NCBI GenBank assembly: GCA_947561715.1
Contig: OX387199.1
Location: 3,353,001-3,417,000, forward strand
Source: Ascidia mentula
Taxonomy: Eukaryota; Chordata; Ascidiacea; Phlebobranchia; Ascidiidae
Direction: 5' to 3'
DNA: 64,000 bases
In this document: positions 34,500 to 51,400 of the stretch, piece after piece
Position numbering within the stretch: the stretch's first letter is position 1
How the letters are laid out: every line of letters begins with the position of its first letter
Notes under the pieces: generated by a model
Told to the model about the DNA's origin: nothing
The model's database searches: none
What the model saw: only the letters and a program-made list of their open reading frames with translations
Translations under genes and position numbers: made by a program

Positions 34500-37042
34500 T
34501 TACCCGTCACTTAAAATGTCACTGATGTTCAGCATAAGATTGTTTGCATCAAGATACACTTTGTTTTGAGATTGTGATATCTGGAACAAAAAAAATTTCG
34601 TAAAATGACATATTTCTTCATTGTGAAACACAACAAAATGCTATGACAGTAAATAGTTAAGAGCCAAACAATTTTTACCGTTTTTGCGATGCTCTGTGCA
34701 GCTCTGATTTGCCGAAGCTTCAAATATGCTGGGTTTTTGCTAATAGCCTCACCAATGTATAAAAACAGTTAAAGAAACCACAGTAAAGTTTTATGAGAAT
34801 TTAATTTAGACCAGTTTTGCAGAGTTTTGACACTTTCACACAAATTTAAAATTCCCCAAAACTGCTATTTGGGAATGCCATACCAAGCTTATCTCTAAAA
34901 TTTGTTTAAGTTTTGGATATTTCAAGATTTAGTTTTTGCTCGATTGCGTTATTTCAGTAAATCCAGATTGTCATAGTGATATGGTGTAGAGATTAAGGTT
35001 TGTAGATGCACCAGAATGACTTAAAAAAACAAATTATTTAAATTATGATCTCATGCATACAGTTGCACATATCAATTCAATTTTGGTTTCAAACAGTTAC
35101 AGCAGCATGCTTATATTTTGGCTCTTAGCTCTGGCTTTAGCTAAAAAATGCAATTAATGCAACTCAAGCCCAACAACCAGTTATTCCTGGATAAGTGCAT
35201 GAGGAAAACAGCCATGTTAACAAAGGATATAGTTTTGGCAATTTGAGCCTCTCCCTCTGCTTGCACAATTTTTTGTTGTCTTTCCTGTTTTGCTCGCTCG
35301 ACAATATACTGTGCACGCTGAGCATCCTGTTGAGCTGTAATACACAATAACAATATCACAGCAAAGGTGTTTGATTTAGTGTGGTACGTTCGACAACAAT
35401 GTTTGTGTTACTTACCAACTTGTTTTGCTTCAATGGCATGTGTGAACTCTCGACTAAAGGTCAGATCAGTGATGGCGACGTCATCCAGAATAAGATGGAA
35501 ATCATTGGCGCGATCGGTGAGCTCTCGTTTAATAAGAAGCGAGACCTACATTTTACACATTTTGGGAAAGTAAAATGCTGGAAACATGCAAAATCAAAGT
35601 TGTATCAGATAATTTAGTTCAACATTCTGCAACCTTTTAGCTAATTGGCATTGTATCCAAGCTGAATATAAGCCACTTTTATCTGACAAGTCAAGAAAAA
35701 TCAAGTTTTTGGGAGATTTGAACTCACGACTCTGGGCTAACCAGACCAACTGCTAATTGATTGAGTCATTGATTGGGGTCTAGATAGACTCGCTACGTAA
35801 CCATCACATTTAAGAAATAGTTTTTTTATGAAACGACAAAAACCTGTGATCTTTGGGTGATAAGCTGTGATGCGTTGAACTTGGCAACAACACTTTTTAA
35901 AACTTCGTTGACTATGGATGGTAGAACCTGAGTAGACATATATATATTTCTTAATTGCTGAATAGATACAGCCAAATATCTTTCGGTAACAGATCACAAG
36001 AAACTAGAATATCCTTACTTTTTCATCATAGTCCGTTCCTATTGTTTGTGTGAGAACGGGGAGTCTTGCTGCATCGGGACGCGTTAGAACACGCAGGTTG
36101 ATGTTTACCATCTGGAGATCCTTCGTTCCTGAGGAAAAGATGTGCATCAAACCACAAAAATCAAACTAGCATGCTTTCAAGATCTTCAAGAGCCATCAGA
36201 TTACTAAATCTTTAACTCATCTACCTAGAGTTGCATGTCTAGGACCAGCCCGGCTAAAGAGAAGAAGTCAGTTGCAGAAAGCAAAGAATAAATGAAAGGA
36301 AATGTTGCTCTTACTTCAATCAAGATCATTTTTACTTTCATGAACTTGGAGTCTTGTTTATGAGCAAGATACTGGGAACCTGGTTTTACAATGTATGGCC
36401 AAAAAAGGTTACCAAAGCAACCAAAACCAAACATCAAGATTGCAGGCTACTGAGACAGGCTGATCAAGCAAACTCTAGGTTATTATTCGCCTTATAGTCA
36501 TCATTTGGCAAACTATTTTTTTTTATTTAAAACAGAATATATTGCCATATACCTGTAGGTGAGCCCACTTTTGTAGGTCGCGAACGAATGTTGTATATGA
36601 TTGGATATTGAAACCAAGGAATCCTGCAAATTTGGTTTTTATTTTAGGAGTAAATCAAGTAAACTAACAAGCCAGAAAAAAACGTCAATTTCAATACCAC
36701 ACATAGGCTAAAATACACATGTTTTGTTTTAATAGGTTCTTCTATAGCAAAAGCATTTTTTCACCTAAAATGTAGTCCTTCAGCATATATTTCCTTCTGC
36801 ACTCCTCCTAACCTACTGAAAATTACTGAACGGTGTCCACCTTCCACTGTGTAAATAGATTCCTACAAAAACATTATTTTTCACTTTGGTCGTATCACAA
36901 AGTTTGTTACCATACCATGCAACACTAATACACATACCTTAATCCCATATATCAAAGCAGCAGCTCCGAGTAGAGCAGATCCGCCACCACTAAGTTGCTT
37001 TCCCATACGAGCAAATCTACTGGCGGCATCTTTTGCAGACAT
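34500..37042 (-). CDS. phb2: Prohibitin-2
   Basis: Inner-mitochondrial-membrane scaffold that forms ring complexes with prohibitin-1 and supports protease regulation, cristae and mitophagy. Exons on the minus strand: 36938-37042, 36765-36862, 36553-36623, 36019-36128, 35844-35927, 35416-35545, 35231-35334, 34679-34756 and 34500-34580. The frame closes to 286 residues (vertebrate PHB2 is about 299). Visible landmarks: an N-terminal hydrophobic anchor ([13 protein letters not shown]); [13 protein letters not shown]; the PHB-domain core [56 protein letters not shown]; the coiled-coil segment [20 protein letters not shown]; and [14 protein letters not shown]. Seven introns are GT-AG. The intron 34757-35230 begins ATATCCTTT and ends AC, matching the U12-type AT-AC class. 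An acceptor-like AG sits 17 bases before the ATG, suggesting a 5'-UTR intron or a trans-splice site. Confidence 0.95.
34757..35230 (-). other. U12-type (AT-AC) intron in prohibitin-2
   Basis: Read on the minus strand, the intron starts /ATATCCTTTG and ends TTTCTTTAACTGTTTTTATAC/. The start matches the minor-spliceosome AT-AC donor. The end has a TTTCTTTAAC branch-site element about 11-12 bases before a terminal AC. Splicing at these points joins GEAQIAKT to IGEAISKNP in phase 0 and restores the conserved prohibitin-2 sequence exactly. No GT-AG alternative keeps the frame and the conserved residues. Confidence 0.85.
35700..35790 (-). repeat. tRNA-derived SINE fragment in prohibitin-2 intron
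   Basis: On the minus strand the sequence reads like a decayed tRNA: 'attagcagttggtctggtta' then 'ccagagtcgtgagttcaaat'. It has a recognisable B box (gagttcaaatctc), an imperfect A box and an anticodon-arm-like inverted repeat. It shares its 3' half with the fragment at 4578-4610. Confidence 0.5.
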
Positions 37043-37752
37043 TTTGGGTGGCCGCGAATCTGTTTGTATCAAACAAACCAGTCCTATCACTTGCAATATT
37101 GGGATCTTTTCAAAAGCACAAAGTTGGCATTCACGTAAATTCACAATGAGAAATTAATCACAAGCAAACACGCAACCAAGGACAAACGACAGAAATGCAC
37201 AAAACAATGATGAAACACGTGCGCAAGTAAAATTCTCGCAATTCACCATTTTTTCGCACGGTAATCGCACACTATTGAGTGACGTCATATTCTTAATTTT
37301 CACAGTACTTCTATGATTTGTGCCCTAGAGATTAACTATCTGAAAGATAAAATGAATTGGCAATTTTTGGTAAATAGTGTGCAAAATTTTGGTCCCAAAT
37401 TTTACTGCAACAATAGCGTTACACCATAGACTACTTAACATACGTCTATTGCTTAATTGTATCTTAACTTAATTTTGTCTCTTTTTATGGATCACGTAAT
37501 TTTAAAATACTAGTAGTTTTAATTTTTGAAATGTCGTATTGTTTTAGGGTTTCTGGCAAATTTTTGGATTCTTTATCACGAAAAGGGACTTTTTATCTTT
37601 TTAGTGCCTGCTGTTGGAATATTCCGGAACACAGCAGTGCGACATACACGTATACTTGCATCAAAACAACCACAAACAAGCCTTTTTCCAATTTTGCCGG
37701 TTGTCCTACAGTCATTTATCTGACGACAAAAATCCACGTGTTATGCACGTTC

Positions 37753-38139
37753 TAGTGATGTCTTGCGCCGGATCCGAGTACCCGGACCCGGCTGGATATT
37801 GACCAATTTCCAATACCAGGACCCTGCCGGATAATAGACTTAATTTTACCGGATATTTGGGAAAGCATTTTTGTCCTAATAACGGACAAACATTTCGAAG
37901 ATTACCCGTTTTTTGACCCAGTCTGTGATACTCGCCAACTTTTTTTCTGTTGTTTGTTATTAAGGTTTTTCGTGACGTGTTATACCATATTAATAAATGC
38001 CCACGTTTATTTGTTCCATCAATCAAACATTTTTCCCATACCGATAAAATACACGAATCGGTGTTAACCAACTGCCGGATCCAAATTATCCGGCGGATTT
38101 GATTGACAACTATCCGGATCCGGCCGGGCCGGATAATTA
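37753..38139. mobile_element. hAT-type element with lost 3' terminus
   Basis: The left end (TAGTGATGTCTTGCGCCGG) and long internal stretches match the element at 22953-23191. The identical 8-mer GCACGTTC flanks it at 37745-37752 and 38140-38147. The right inverted terminus is missing: sequence homologous to 'ggccggataatt' runs straight into the target duplication, about 19 bases short of the other copy. It also carries about 170 bases (37895-38075) absent from the shorter copy. Confidence 0.8.
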
Positions 38140-38856
38140 GCACGTTCGTTCGGCCGGTAATAAGTTGTCCATGGTTAAACTGTCAAGATGCATTTAACAT
38201 AGTTCCGCATGGATGACTATTGTGATAAAGCGCTATCATTTACGGAAAATACTACTAACCGGGTCGGAAAGATTTTTCTAAACTTGACCCACATATAAGT
38301 CAGTGTAAAACAGAAATCTGTGCGAATTTCAATGATTAGGCGTGAACAGGGCAACCACCTGTTATTTTTGTTTATATATTTAAGATGAAATACTAAACAA
38401 AATCGTAGCGTTAATATTCGCACAGATTTCTATAGGCTTATATGTGGATCAAGTTTGGAAAAAACTTTGTGACCCAGTGTAAAAGTATCTTCCATCATTT
38501 ACCGGAATTTTGAAAAAAAAACTTGAAGCTCTGTTAAATAGCGTGAAGTTTCACAATGATGTATATTTGTTGGTTCTATTTTCTTTCCCTCATATTAAAT
38601 TTCAATATTACCAGCAAAATTTGTATAAGAGAGTAGCCTGGAATCAGTAGGTATGTTCAATTCGCAATGTGAACATGTTAAATACGTTTTCTGGCCATCA
38701 ATGCACATAAATACAACACGTTTCAAACAGGCTGAAGGCAGCGATTCTGCCTTATAAAGTTTTTATTTTGTTACTATGTCGCTCTTTTTCAAAATGCAAC
38801 GCATTCAAAAAAGATTTTGAATTCTGAACTGATCTAACTTTTAAAAAACCCCAGTT

Positions 38857-39418
38857 CTAATTAATTGCAGTTTGAATCAAATCTGAAACAGATAAAAAAA
38901 GTCGCTTGGAAGACCGGCTTATTCCCGGGCAAGTGTACTTCGCGCTTAGTTGGTCAATAAACGAAATGGCGACAGCCAACAAGAATGGAACAAATAGCAG
39001 CACTGTCAGTATTGTAACTACTTCGTTAGAACGAACAAGGCAGTTGCGATGCACGAGAAACAGGCAGTTCACCAACTGTTTACATGAGGAGGTTAAAGGC
39101 GCCGTGGAAAAGAAACGTTAGTCTTATGTACAGCGGGTAAAAATAAAGTGTAAAAGCAAAAGGACAATGGGCAGCGCAAAGTCGTGGAGGCCGAGTGTAG
39201 TTTTCACAGGTAGTGTTTCGAAACCGGCGCAAACCGGTCGAAACCAGTTTGCGGAGGGAATTACCTTGGTAACGACCAACAAAGCTGGTGAAATCATAAG
39301 CTTGGTTATAACATTTAACAGTGTTTTGCGTGTGAGGGTCTTCTAATATACATGGATAAGTGGCATTATTGAGTTCATATCCCATTTTCACCAAATTCCA
39401 AAGACAAAAGCAAGTCAA
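38857..39418 (-). CDS. Possible membrane-protein exons (unidentified)
   Basis: Two minus-strand open stretches look exon-like. At 39265-39418 is an extracellular-type segment (YELNNATYPCILEDPH, then VKCYNQAYDFTSF) ending at a CAAG/GTAATT donor. At 38857-39075, after acceptor 'catgtaaacag', a segment with a strong hydrophobic helix (VVTILTVLLFVPFLLAVAIS) runs to a stop. Joined directly, their phases disagree (1 versus 0). Either an exon between them is missed, a boundary is wrong, or they are unrelated. I do not recognise the family. Confidence 0.3.
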
Positions 39419-40255
39419 CGAGGCCAGTCTTAAAAACTCTTTACCGCAGTGACGTTTAAAACAAGAAATTGATCAGAGCTACCGATATTATCCAATGACG
39501 TCAGAAATGTCATGTGGCCATATTCGGCGCAAATAAGACTGCGAGATAAGCATGGAATACCGCGACATTCGAACACACGGAGGCAGATTGGCGAATATGA
39601 TTGTTAGCAGATAACTGCCATTCCCGCACGAAATGTTTGGCACTGTTTCTTAGTTGGAACGAGAAAAAAAAATAAACTTACAAGCGTTATGAATAGCAAC
39701 GTACTGTACGGAAACTAGAAGTAGAAATTACTTCAATGCCTTAGAAAAAATTAAGACAGAAGTTTCAAAATACCCTGCGTCCATAATAAAATATTATACG
39801 CCAAAAGGGCCGACGTTACATAATGATGCTGTGGTGGTAAGCCTCGTATAGCACGACGAAAATACCGACCTGCTGAAAACTTTTCAATTCAGTGTCTGCA
39901 AACGACCCCAAGACAAAACCAAAAACGGGTCTGTCCTAAAATTACCCTTTTCCCATTACAATATTTCATGCTTTATTGGTGTCGCGGTTATAGTGTTGGT
40001 CATCTGATTTGCATCATCAAGTCATCTGTTGATAACGCAGCTGGTAGTAAGAAGCTGGTCGGCTAGCTGGTTGTTTGTGTTGAAGCGGGCACACTACAAC
40101 CATCAGATCACGATTATTGCATCGAATCCGAGGACTCTTTAGCACAGCAGCTTAAATGTCGAAATTAAAGAATATAAGGTTTGTTGCACAAAGAAAACAA
40201 CCAAACAAAACTAATAGTCGTTTACTAACCCATTTTTCGACATGGCCTTTCTTTC

Positions 40256-45164
<4,909 letters not shown>

Positions 45165-48100
45165 GGCCACGTCACAAATCTAAATAGACAACATTAAAAT
45201 GTAAAAGTTAAAAAAAGAAATTTTTTTATTAATAATGAAGAAATAAACTTCCACATGCAGTTGCCACCAGGGTTTTAATTACCTGGTAAACTCTGTGATG
45301 ACATTCAGATTTGTATTTACTATGCAAACAACAGCATATTACTATAGTTTTTGAGTCCTGGCTAAAAAGAATCCAAACTATTTGCAATGATTTATTAACA
45401 ACACCTATAGGTACAAAGATATGCTTTAAGACTGCTGTTGAAAATCAAATAATCCTTAAATTATAAAAAAAATTCTTGATTGAAGGAGTTCCATCCAATT
45501 CAGATACCTTTTGTTACAGACGTACAGAGCATCTCAAAGTTAGGCGACTGACTCCCAAATTAGATCTATATATTATTAGCACACCAGTTTTAAAATAATA
45601 TTTTAATACGTGTATCTCTCTTTTTACATAAACGCTTTTCTTTACCAAAGCAAAGAGAAACATAAAACAACATCGTGGGTTACCACCTGCACCAATCGAT
45701 TCAATCCAGCTTCTCCAATTGCCCCTTCCTGGCTTAACCCAAAAATAAATTAAAGGTTCTCGCCGCCTGCTCCAGCGCCGTTTACTGCTGCAGCAAACAG
45801 AGCGAACGACCCCAGTCCTTCTTTTTAAACAAGCCACATACGGGAAAAAATAAATCCCACATTCCAAAGATAAGCACCAAGGAGCATCCCCACCTCAAAC
45901 CATTCACAAGAAAGATTGCGAACGCGCAGCGCAGCTTTTTTTGTGTACATTCACACATCAAAGAAATAAGTGAGGTCATCTTCTCTCGCGTCGAAAACCT
46001 TTTTCGTTCGGAGACCGCGTGGCCTTCGGAAGCAGAATTATGTTTGTTCCTTAATTCCGGCGGGACGCTTCACCGCATAAGCACGTGGTCCTTTAGCACT
46101 GAATGTAAAGCCAAATTTCAAATTAGGACTTCCGCTAGAACGGGCTGTATATGAAAACATCATAACTTCCGCTACAAAAATTAGAGTTATTGCTATTTAT
46201 ACAATTAGATCTAAAGTTCTACAACATACAACATAAATTCGTTTTGGTTTTACGGTTTTAGGAATGAAGGCTGTCGAAAATTGGATGTCATCCTTTTGCG
46301 CATGTGCTGCTTTCGTTGGTCTCCAGCAGTAAATTGGCCTCTTAAGATTTCCATGGCCGAACTTGTGGAGTTATGTAAGCAGCGATAAATATCAAACCCA
46401 GTAGCAATGCCCTGAAACTTTATCGTAGTGAAAGATAACAAAATTAGTGATTTTTGTTCGTGAAACATTTGTCTGTCACGATATTAAATGTAATAAGTGC
46501 AGCGTGAAACAACGAAGAAAATGTTTTACTACAGTGATTTCGGCAGCATTCCAGAAACGTGTATACATAGGCATTAAAAATTGCAGTGACGTCAGACATA
46601 CGGAATGTAAAGACAGTTTTACACCGGCTTCAGGCAGGGTTAATATTTAAATGCCACATTTAAAAGCACGTCAGGATATTGACGTCACTGGCGATTTTAC
46701 TCCATTCATTTCTGAGGCCGACGCATTTGGATTCCTTGGCTGTGCGTCATTTTTGTTGCTCGCTGTTACCTTGCATGCAGCAGTGTAGGCCTACACGGTA
46801 ACTGAGCAAGCTTCAGCGCTGTCCATGGGCCAAGTTAATACATTTAGAAGATATAAGCATTCGGTTGTAAAATGTGCTGATGGCTTTCCATAACATTACA
46901 TTCCTCGGAAATCAAAGTTTATTTGAGAGGAATGTTTCAATCATATATAGTTATGCAAAAGCCTATGCCCCCATCACCAACGGCGTTAAAGGTAATTTAC
47001 GTCAAAAATTGTTAGGTTTGCAAACAGCATTACCCGAATGCAGAATACTACCAAGGTAAATGACATTTTTCGAATTTTTATGTCATATCTTTCGCACAAT
47101 TTGTAGGCGATGCACGAAAAGGCGTAAATCTTCATTCACGGCAAACAACTCGGAGGCGCCGTTTGATTACCTTGCCATCACATAACACTGAGGGCCAACA
47201 TGAAGTTCCAGTAAAAAGCGCCTTTGGTTCCCCACAAAGTCGTTTATCGCATCACAATGGAAAACGTAGACGCGATAAGTCTCACCGCAGCGGAAGCCGC
47301 CTCGATGCCGCCAGAAGCTCTGGAATGCTGTTTGTACTGATTGCTGCTTAACCGAAAATCTCGTTAATTATTTTTACGACATTAGTTTCGCCTTCGACAT
47401 GCTAAGCGTGCGATTCGCATTTGCTGCAATGCAAGTGTTTAAACAAGATAGTCACGAACTGCGAGGAAAACATTTTGTGGCTGGTGTTCCATGGAGTCCA
47501 CATCAATAATGTTTTATTCGCACGCCTTCTCAGCGCTTTATTTAAAAAGGGTATTTTTAATTGAAACGCAGTGAATGCTTTACGTAGAAATGACACAGGG
47601 CGGATCTAACGACTAAATAACTTGGCAGAATCATTTTAAAAATGAAACAAAAAAAAAACAAATTTTGTATTTCGATCATTCAATGGTGCCTTGGTGCACA
47701 AAAGCACCCTGTGTTAGATGTAAGAGGGTTGTATCAAAGATATCCTGACACAGCGACAGTTAATTACACGTAATCTAAATTGCAAACAAAAAAAAACGAC
47801 ATAACACCATGTTTGTAACGGGAGCCATGGAAATACTGCAGTGAATTGGAGAAGTAATTGGCGGAAGCACGCTTAATTAATACTGGTCATGAACAAGTAA
47901 AAGTATGGCGCAGGTGAACAATAGCTACAGAAATGTGTGATTGCAATGGTTTTCGTGTGAATCAAATGCGTGAATATAGGGGAAATTTTAAATGGAGCGG
48001 GCCACTTGACGTCGGTGTAAGCCTTCGAATTGCATAAAGTGGAGATATCGGGAAAAGGCACAGATATGGGGAGAGAACGGTGGGATTGGGTTAAAGGATA

Positions 48101-48489
48101 AAAACAGATGATGAAATTTAGATTTTTTTCACGTAAATGTACGTTATTTTGTTAACGTGTAACGTATAGTTTGATATTCGTTGATCAGAGACCCCCCAAA
48201 TGGACCCAGCAAATTTCATTGTGAAATAGTACGCGACAAACTGTGGGAGTTTGAGTTGAGTGGTCAATGAAAAAAGCTATATAATACATCAACACGAGTA
48301 ATGACACAGCACAAAAAATGCACGAATCATCGAATTGGCAACAAACGCTGCATTGAAACAGGTGGCTGAAAGCCAAAGGAAAAAATAACAAGCGACAAAC
48401 AAGTATACGTTCGATTTCCTATGCCCTGCGCACGGGCGATAAGCCGGAAGACAGTCTTTAAATTGAATTTACCACAAAAGATCACTCCT
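45165..48489. other. Intergenic region between CDK4/6 and MTTP
   Basis: Holds the 5' side of CDK4/6 and the 3' side of MTTP. A locally GC-rich stretch at 47150-47350 has open frames on the plus strand but no motif that I recognise. Nothing else could be supported. Confidence 0.5.
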
Positions 48490-51400
48490 CTATGACGTCA
48501 CAATCTTGGTGCACATTTGGGAGTTGCCCTGGTGCAGCGGCAGGGTGATTCCCCTAACCTGCGTGCGTCTTCGCCTCATGGCCAGGAGTCGCTTTTTGGA
48601 GCCTTTCACGCGCTCAAACTTTCGCAGCGAAGTCCTGCGAGAAGGTAGAACGCAAATATATTAATGTTAACGCTCGTATAGGACCAGGTATCAGCAGCGA
48701 CACTCCGTCGCGAATTTCTAAGGAGTTCAAAAGCAAACGAAAGTCATGCGTTGTTGACGAAACCATGCCAAACAGTTCACGGCGAGACGTCGTAAACTTT
48801 ACAACTCGAAACTCAAACACGAAAGTCCTCCAAACAGCTTTTTATCGGGAAGCAAACACGCGGCGGGGTTAAAGGTCACGGTCGCGCGCCGCTGGGCACG
48901 ACACGCACCGGTTGACGCGAATGGACGGTGAGTGGGAATTGACGTCTACAGAAGGAATGCGAGTTTAACCACAAAACGTGAACTGAAAGGAGGCTGGCTT
49001 CGGGTCGATGCATTCCGAACGGGTACGACCTCGATACGCATGACTTGCCCGTCACGCGCGGCCGATTTCTTTAATATTTTGAATCACGAGGGGCGGGACC
49101 AAAACGATGAAGGTGGTTTTCTGCGGGGGCGTTGAAAGAAGTGATTGCTGGTAGGCGTGGGAGGATATTTTAAGGACAAGTATAGTTTTATTTTCCTGAC
49201 ATGTTTTCTGCGTAGATCAAAACACAGGAGGGAGCAACGTGGAAGTCGTGGAAGCAATAAAAGTATATTTTGGTACAAGATCAGTGCAGTTATTATGGTG
49301 ACGTTATAAGTCAAAAGTGGAAACGAAAGCACTTTGCTTGTCTCTAAATCTTGGCACTGCTCTTTTTTTAAAACATTATGAAACTATTTTTTGGTGTTTA
49401 AAAAAAAAACAGAAATTTAAACATACAATGTTTACGTTTCTCGTTGTTCCTAATATTTTCAAGAATTTATGAAAACATTACTTTGGGCAGTGGCTTTATG
49501 CGCTATAGCTGGTTAAGCTGTTTCAGTCAGAAGACGCAGTGCCACCAGGCTAACGGAACCGTTCAATGAAACTCAAACACCCGCAAATATGTTAAAAAAT
49601 ACGTGACGTTCAGAAAAGCGTGGGCCAAACGCAGTTCGCGGTCATACTGGTGATATTTGGCTTACAGGGGCGTTAGGGTCGGTATCTCTTCAGTCACGCA
49701 AAGTCTCAGCCCGGCTCAATAAGGCTGGGATAGCTGTGTTTGCCCACGGCTGAAGAGATAGATATTTCGATTCAACAGCCCAGGCCATTGACAAATACGT
49801 CATTAAGCTTTAAGCTGAACTTTTCGTGCGATGGAACTTCAAAAAGGTCGCCTCGATTGGTGGTCAATATCCCGCATTCCAAGTGTGAAAGCAATTTACA
49901 AGTCCGATGACACATCGACTGTCACGTTTAACGTAAACTAGAAATAAAAGATTAAATTTTATAGGATCCGGACTTCTTACGCAGAACAATTTCTGGCCAG
50001 TTTATTAGTTTTTATCGCCCACAAACACAGAAACAGGTTTTGCGACAAAAATGTCCTGTAAAAGAATCGTAATGCAAATTTTAACCGATTTTTACTGCCA
50101 CAGCCACAATAACCACATGTACGTCATACAAAACACGCGCATTGTGGTATCACAAACTATAAAACAGGCATATCCTTACTCCCTAACGGACAGAAACACA
50201 CCATGTGACTATGAATCTAAACACGAGAATTCTTCGAAGCAAGCTCGTGACTGCGTAGGCGGGAACCGCGATTTAGAAATCGAAACCATACAACAACACC
50301 AACGCCTTTTCGAATACTGCTTCGGAGTCGAAACGGCCCCACACGCATTGCGAAATCACGTGATAATGAGGTATTTTCATTCCTCTACGGTGAGTCACAC
50401 GTTTGTAGTTGAAGAACTGATGCGATAGGAGCATATAGATAGCTTCGTTTGCGGACACGTGTTCAAACCGACTGAAGGGCAAATGAAACGACCTTTATAA
50501 CATACACATGGCGTGGGTGGAAGAGGCGACCTCCCCTGGTTGACCTTCAAACGAATACCACCGACGTGTGACGTCACTTCGCACACAAGGATTAGTTGGT
50601 AGACAAAAAACACATGGTGTGGTGCACAGTATTATACCAGATATAGTTGTACAGTCATGTCAGCAAATGCAGTTATTTCTATAATTGGACGATTTTCTGT
50701 ACACCAACAGCATCGAATGGTCCAAACTATACCTCTTCAATGTTTTCTATGAAACCACATACTTGCGACAAATCGGCGGGTGTAGTTTGACGTTGGTGCA
50801 CAAGACTTAAACTTGAGCGTTGGATGTTCATACTACGACAGGCTGTTTCGTCTGATGCTGGGTAATTTTTTTACCGCGCTCTCTGGCGATTGCAAGTGGA
50901 GAAAATACTCCTTCTGCTCTTCAGCAAAAACTAACAAGAATCTGACGCACGTTTCTATCACTACACCTTTGTTCCTCGCTGAAGAAAATGCCGCTTGAAG
51001 CTCAAAACGCCAGCGATGCAAAAATAAACAAATAAACGCGCAGTCACGGGGGGTGTTTGCTATCTGACACAAGAACTTACCCGAACTCGAACTCTGGGTA
51101 GGATAATCGCATGCACGACTTTGGAGGCAGCGAAGAAAAATCGGTGAACACTGAAAATTGAAGACCGGTTTGCGCATCGAATGAGTTTCGGACGATCGCT
51201 CGGACAATCGGAGATTCGAGAGTCAGGCGGCTTTGGATCGACAGGGCCCCGCTGTGGGTAAAGAAACCAGAATTAATTTATGATTTGTTCAATATTAGTG
51301 TTAATTGCTGCTCTTCTGGAAAAAAATCCGACAAAGATTTCATTGTAACCTTCGTTGAATCTGAGAAAGCTTTGGTGAAACATCAGTATAGGAATTAGAA

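Larger units (their letters stand above)
37043..40255. other. Intergenic region between prohibitin-2 and CDK4/6
   Basis: Contains a hAT-type element (37753-38139) and two minus-strand exon-like stretches (38857-39075 and 39265-39418). The remaining AT-rich sequence shows nothing recognisable. Confidence 0.5.

Noticed and set aside
35231..35334. GT donor after AKTISF in PHB2 exon 7
   Set aside because: Using GTTAAC downstream adds residues that break the conserved alignment. The AT-AC splice restores [12 protein letters not shown] exactly.
48540..48600. tRNA-like text 'tggtgcagcgg' suggesting a tRNA gene
   Set aside because: It lies inside the final MTTP exon on the other strand (PLHQGNSQMC region) and has no B box.
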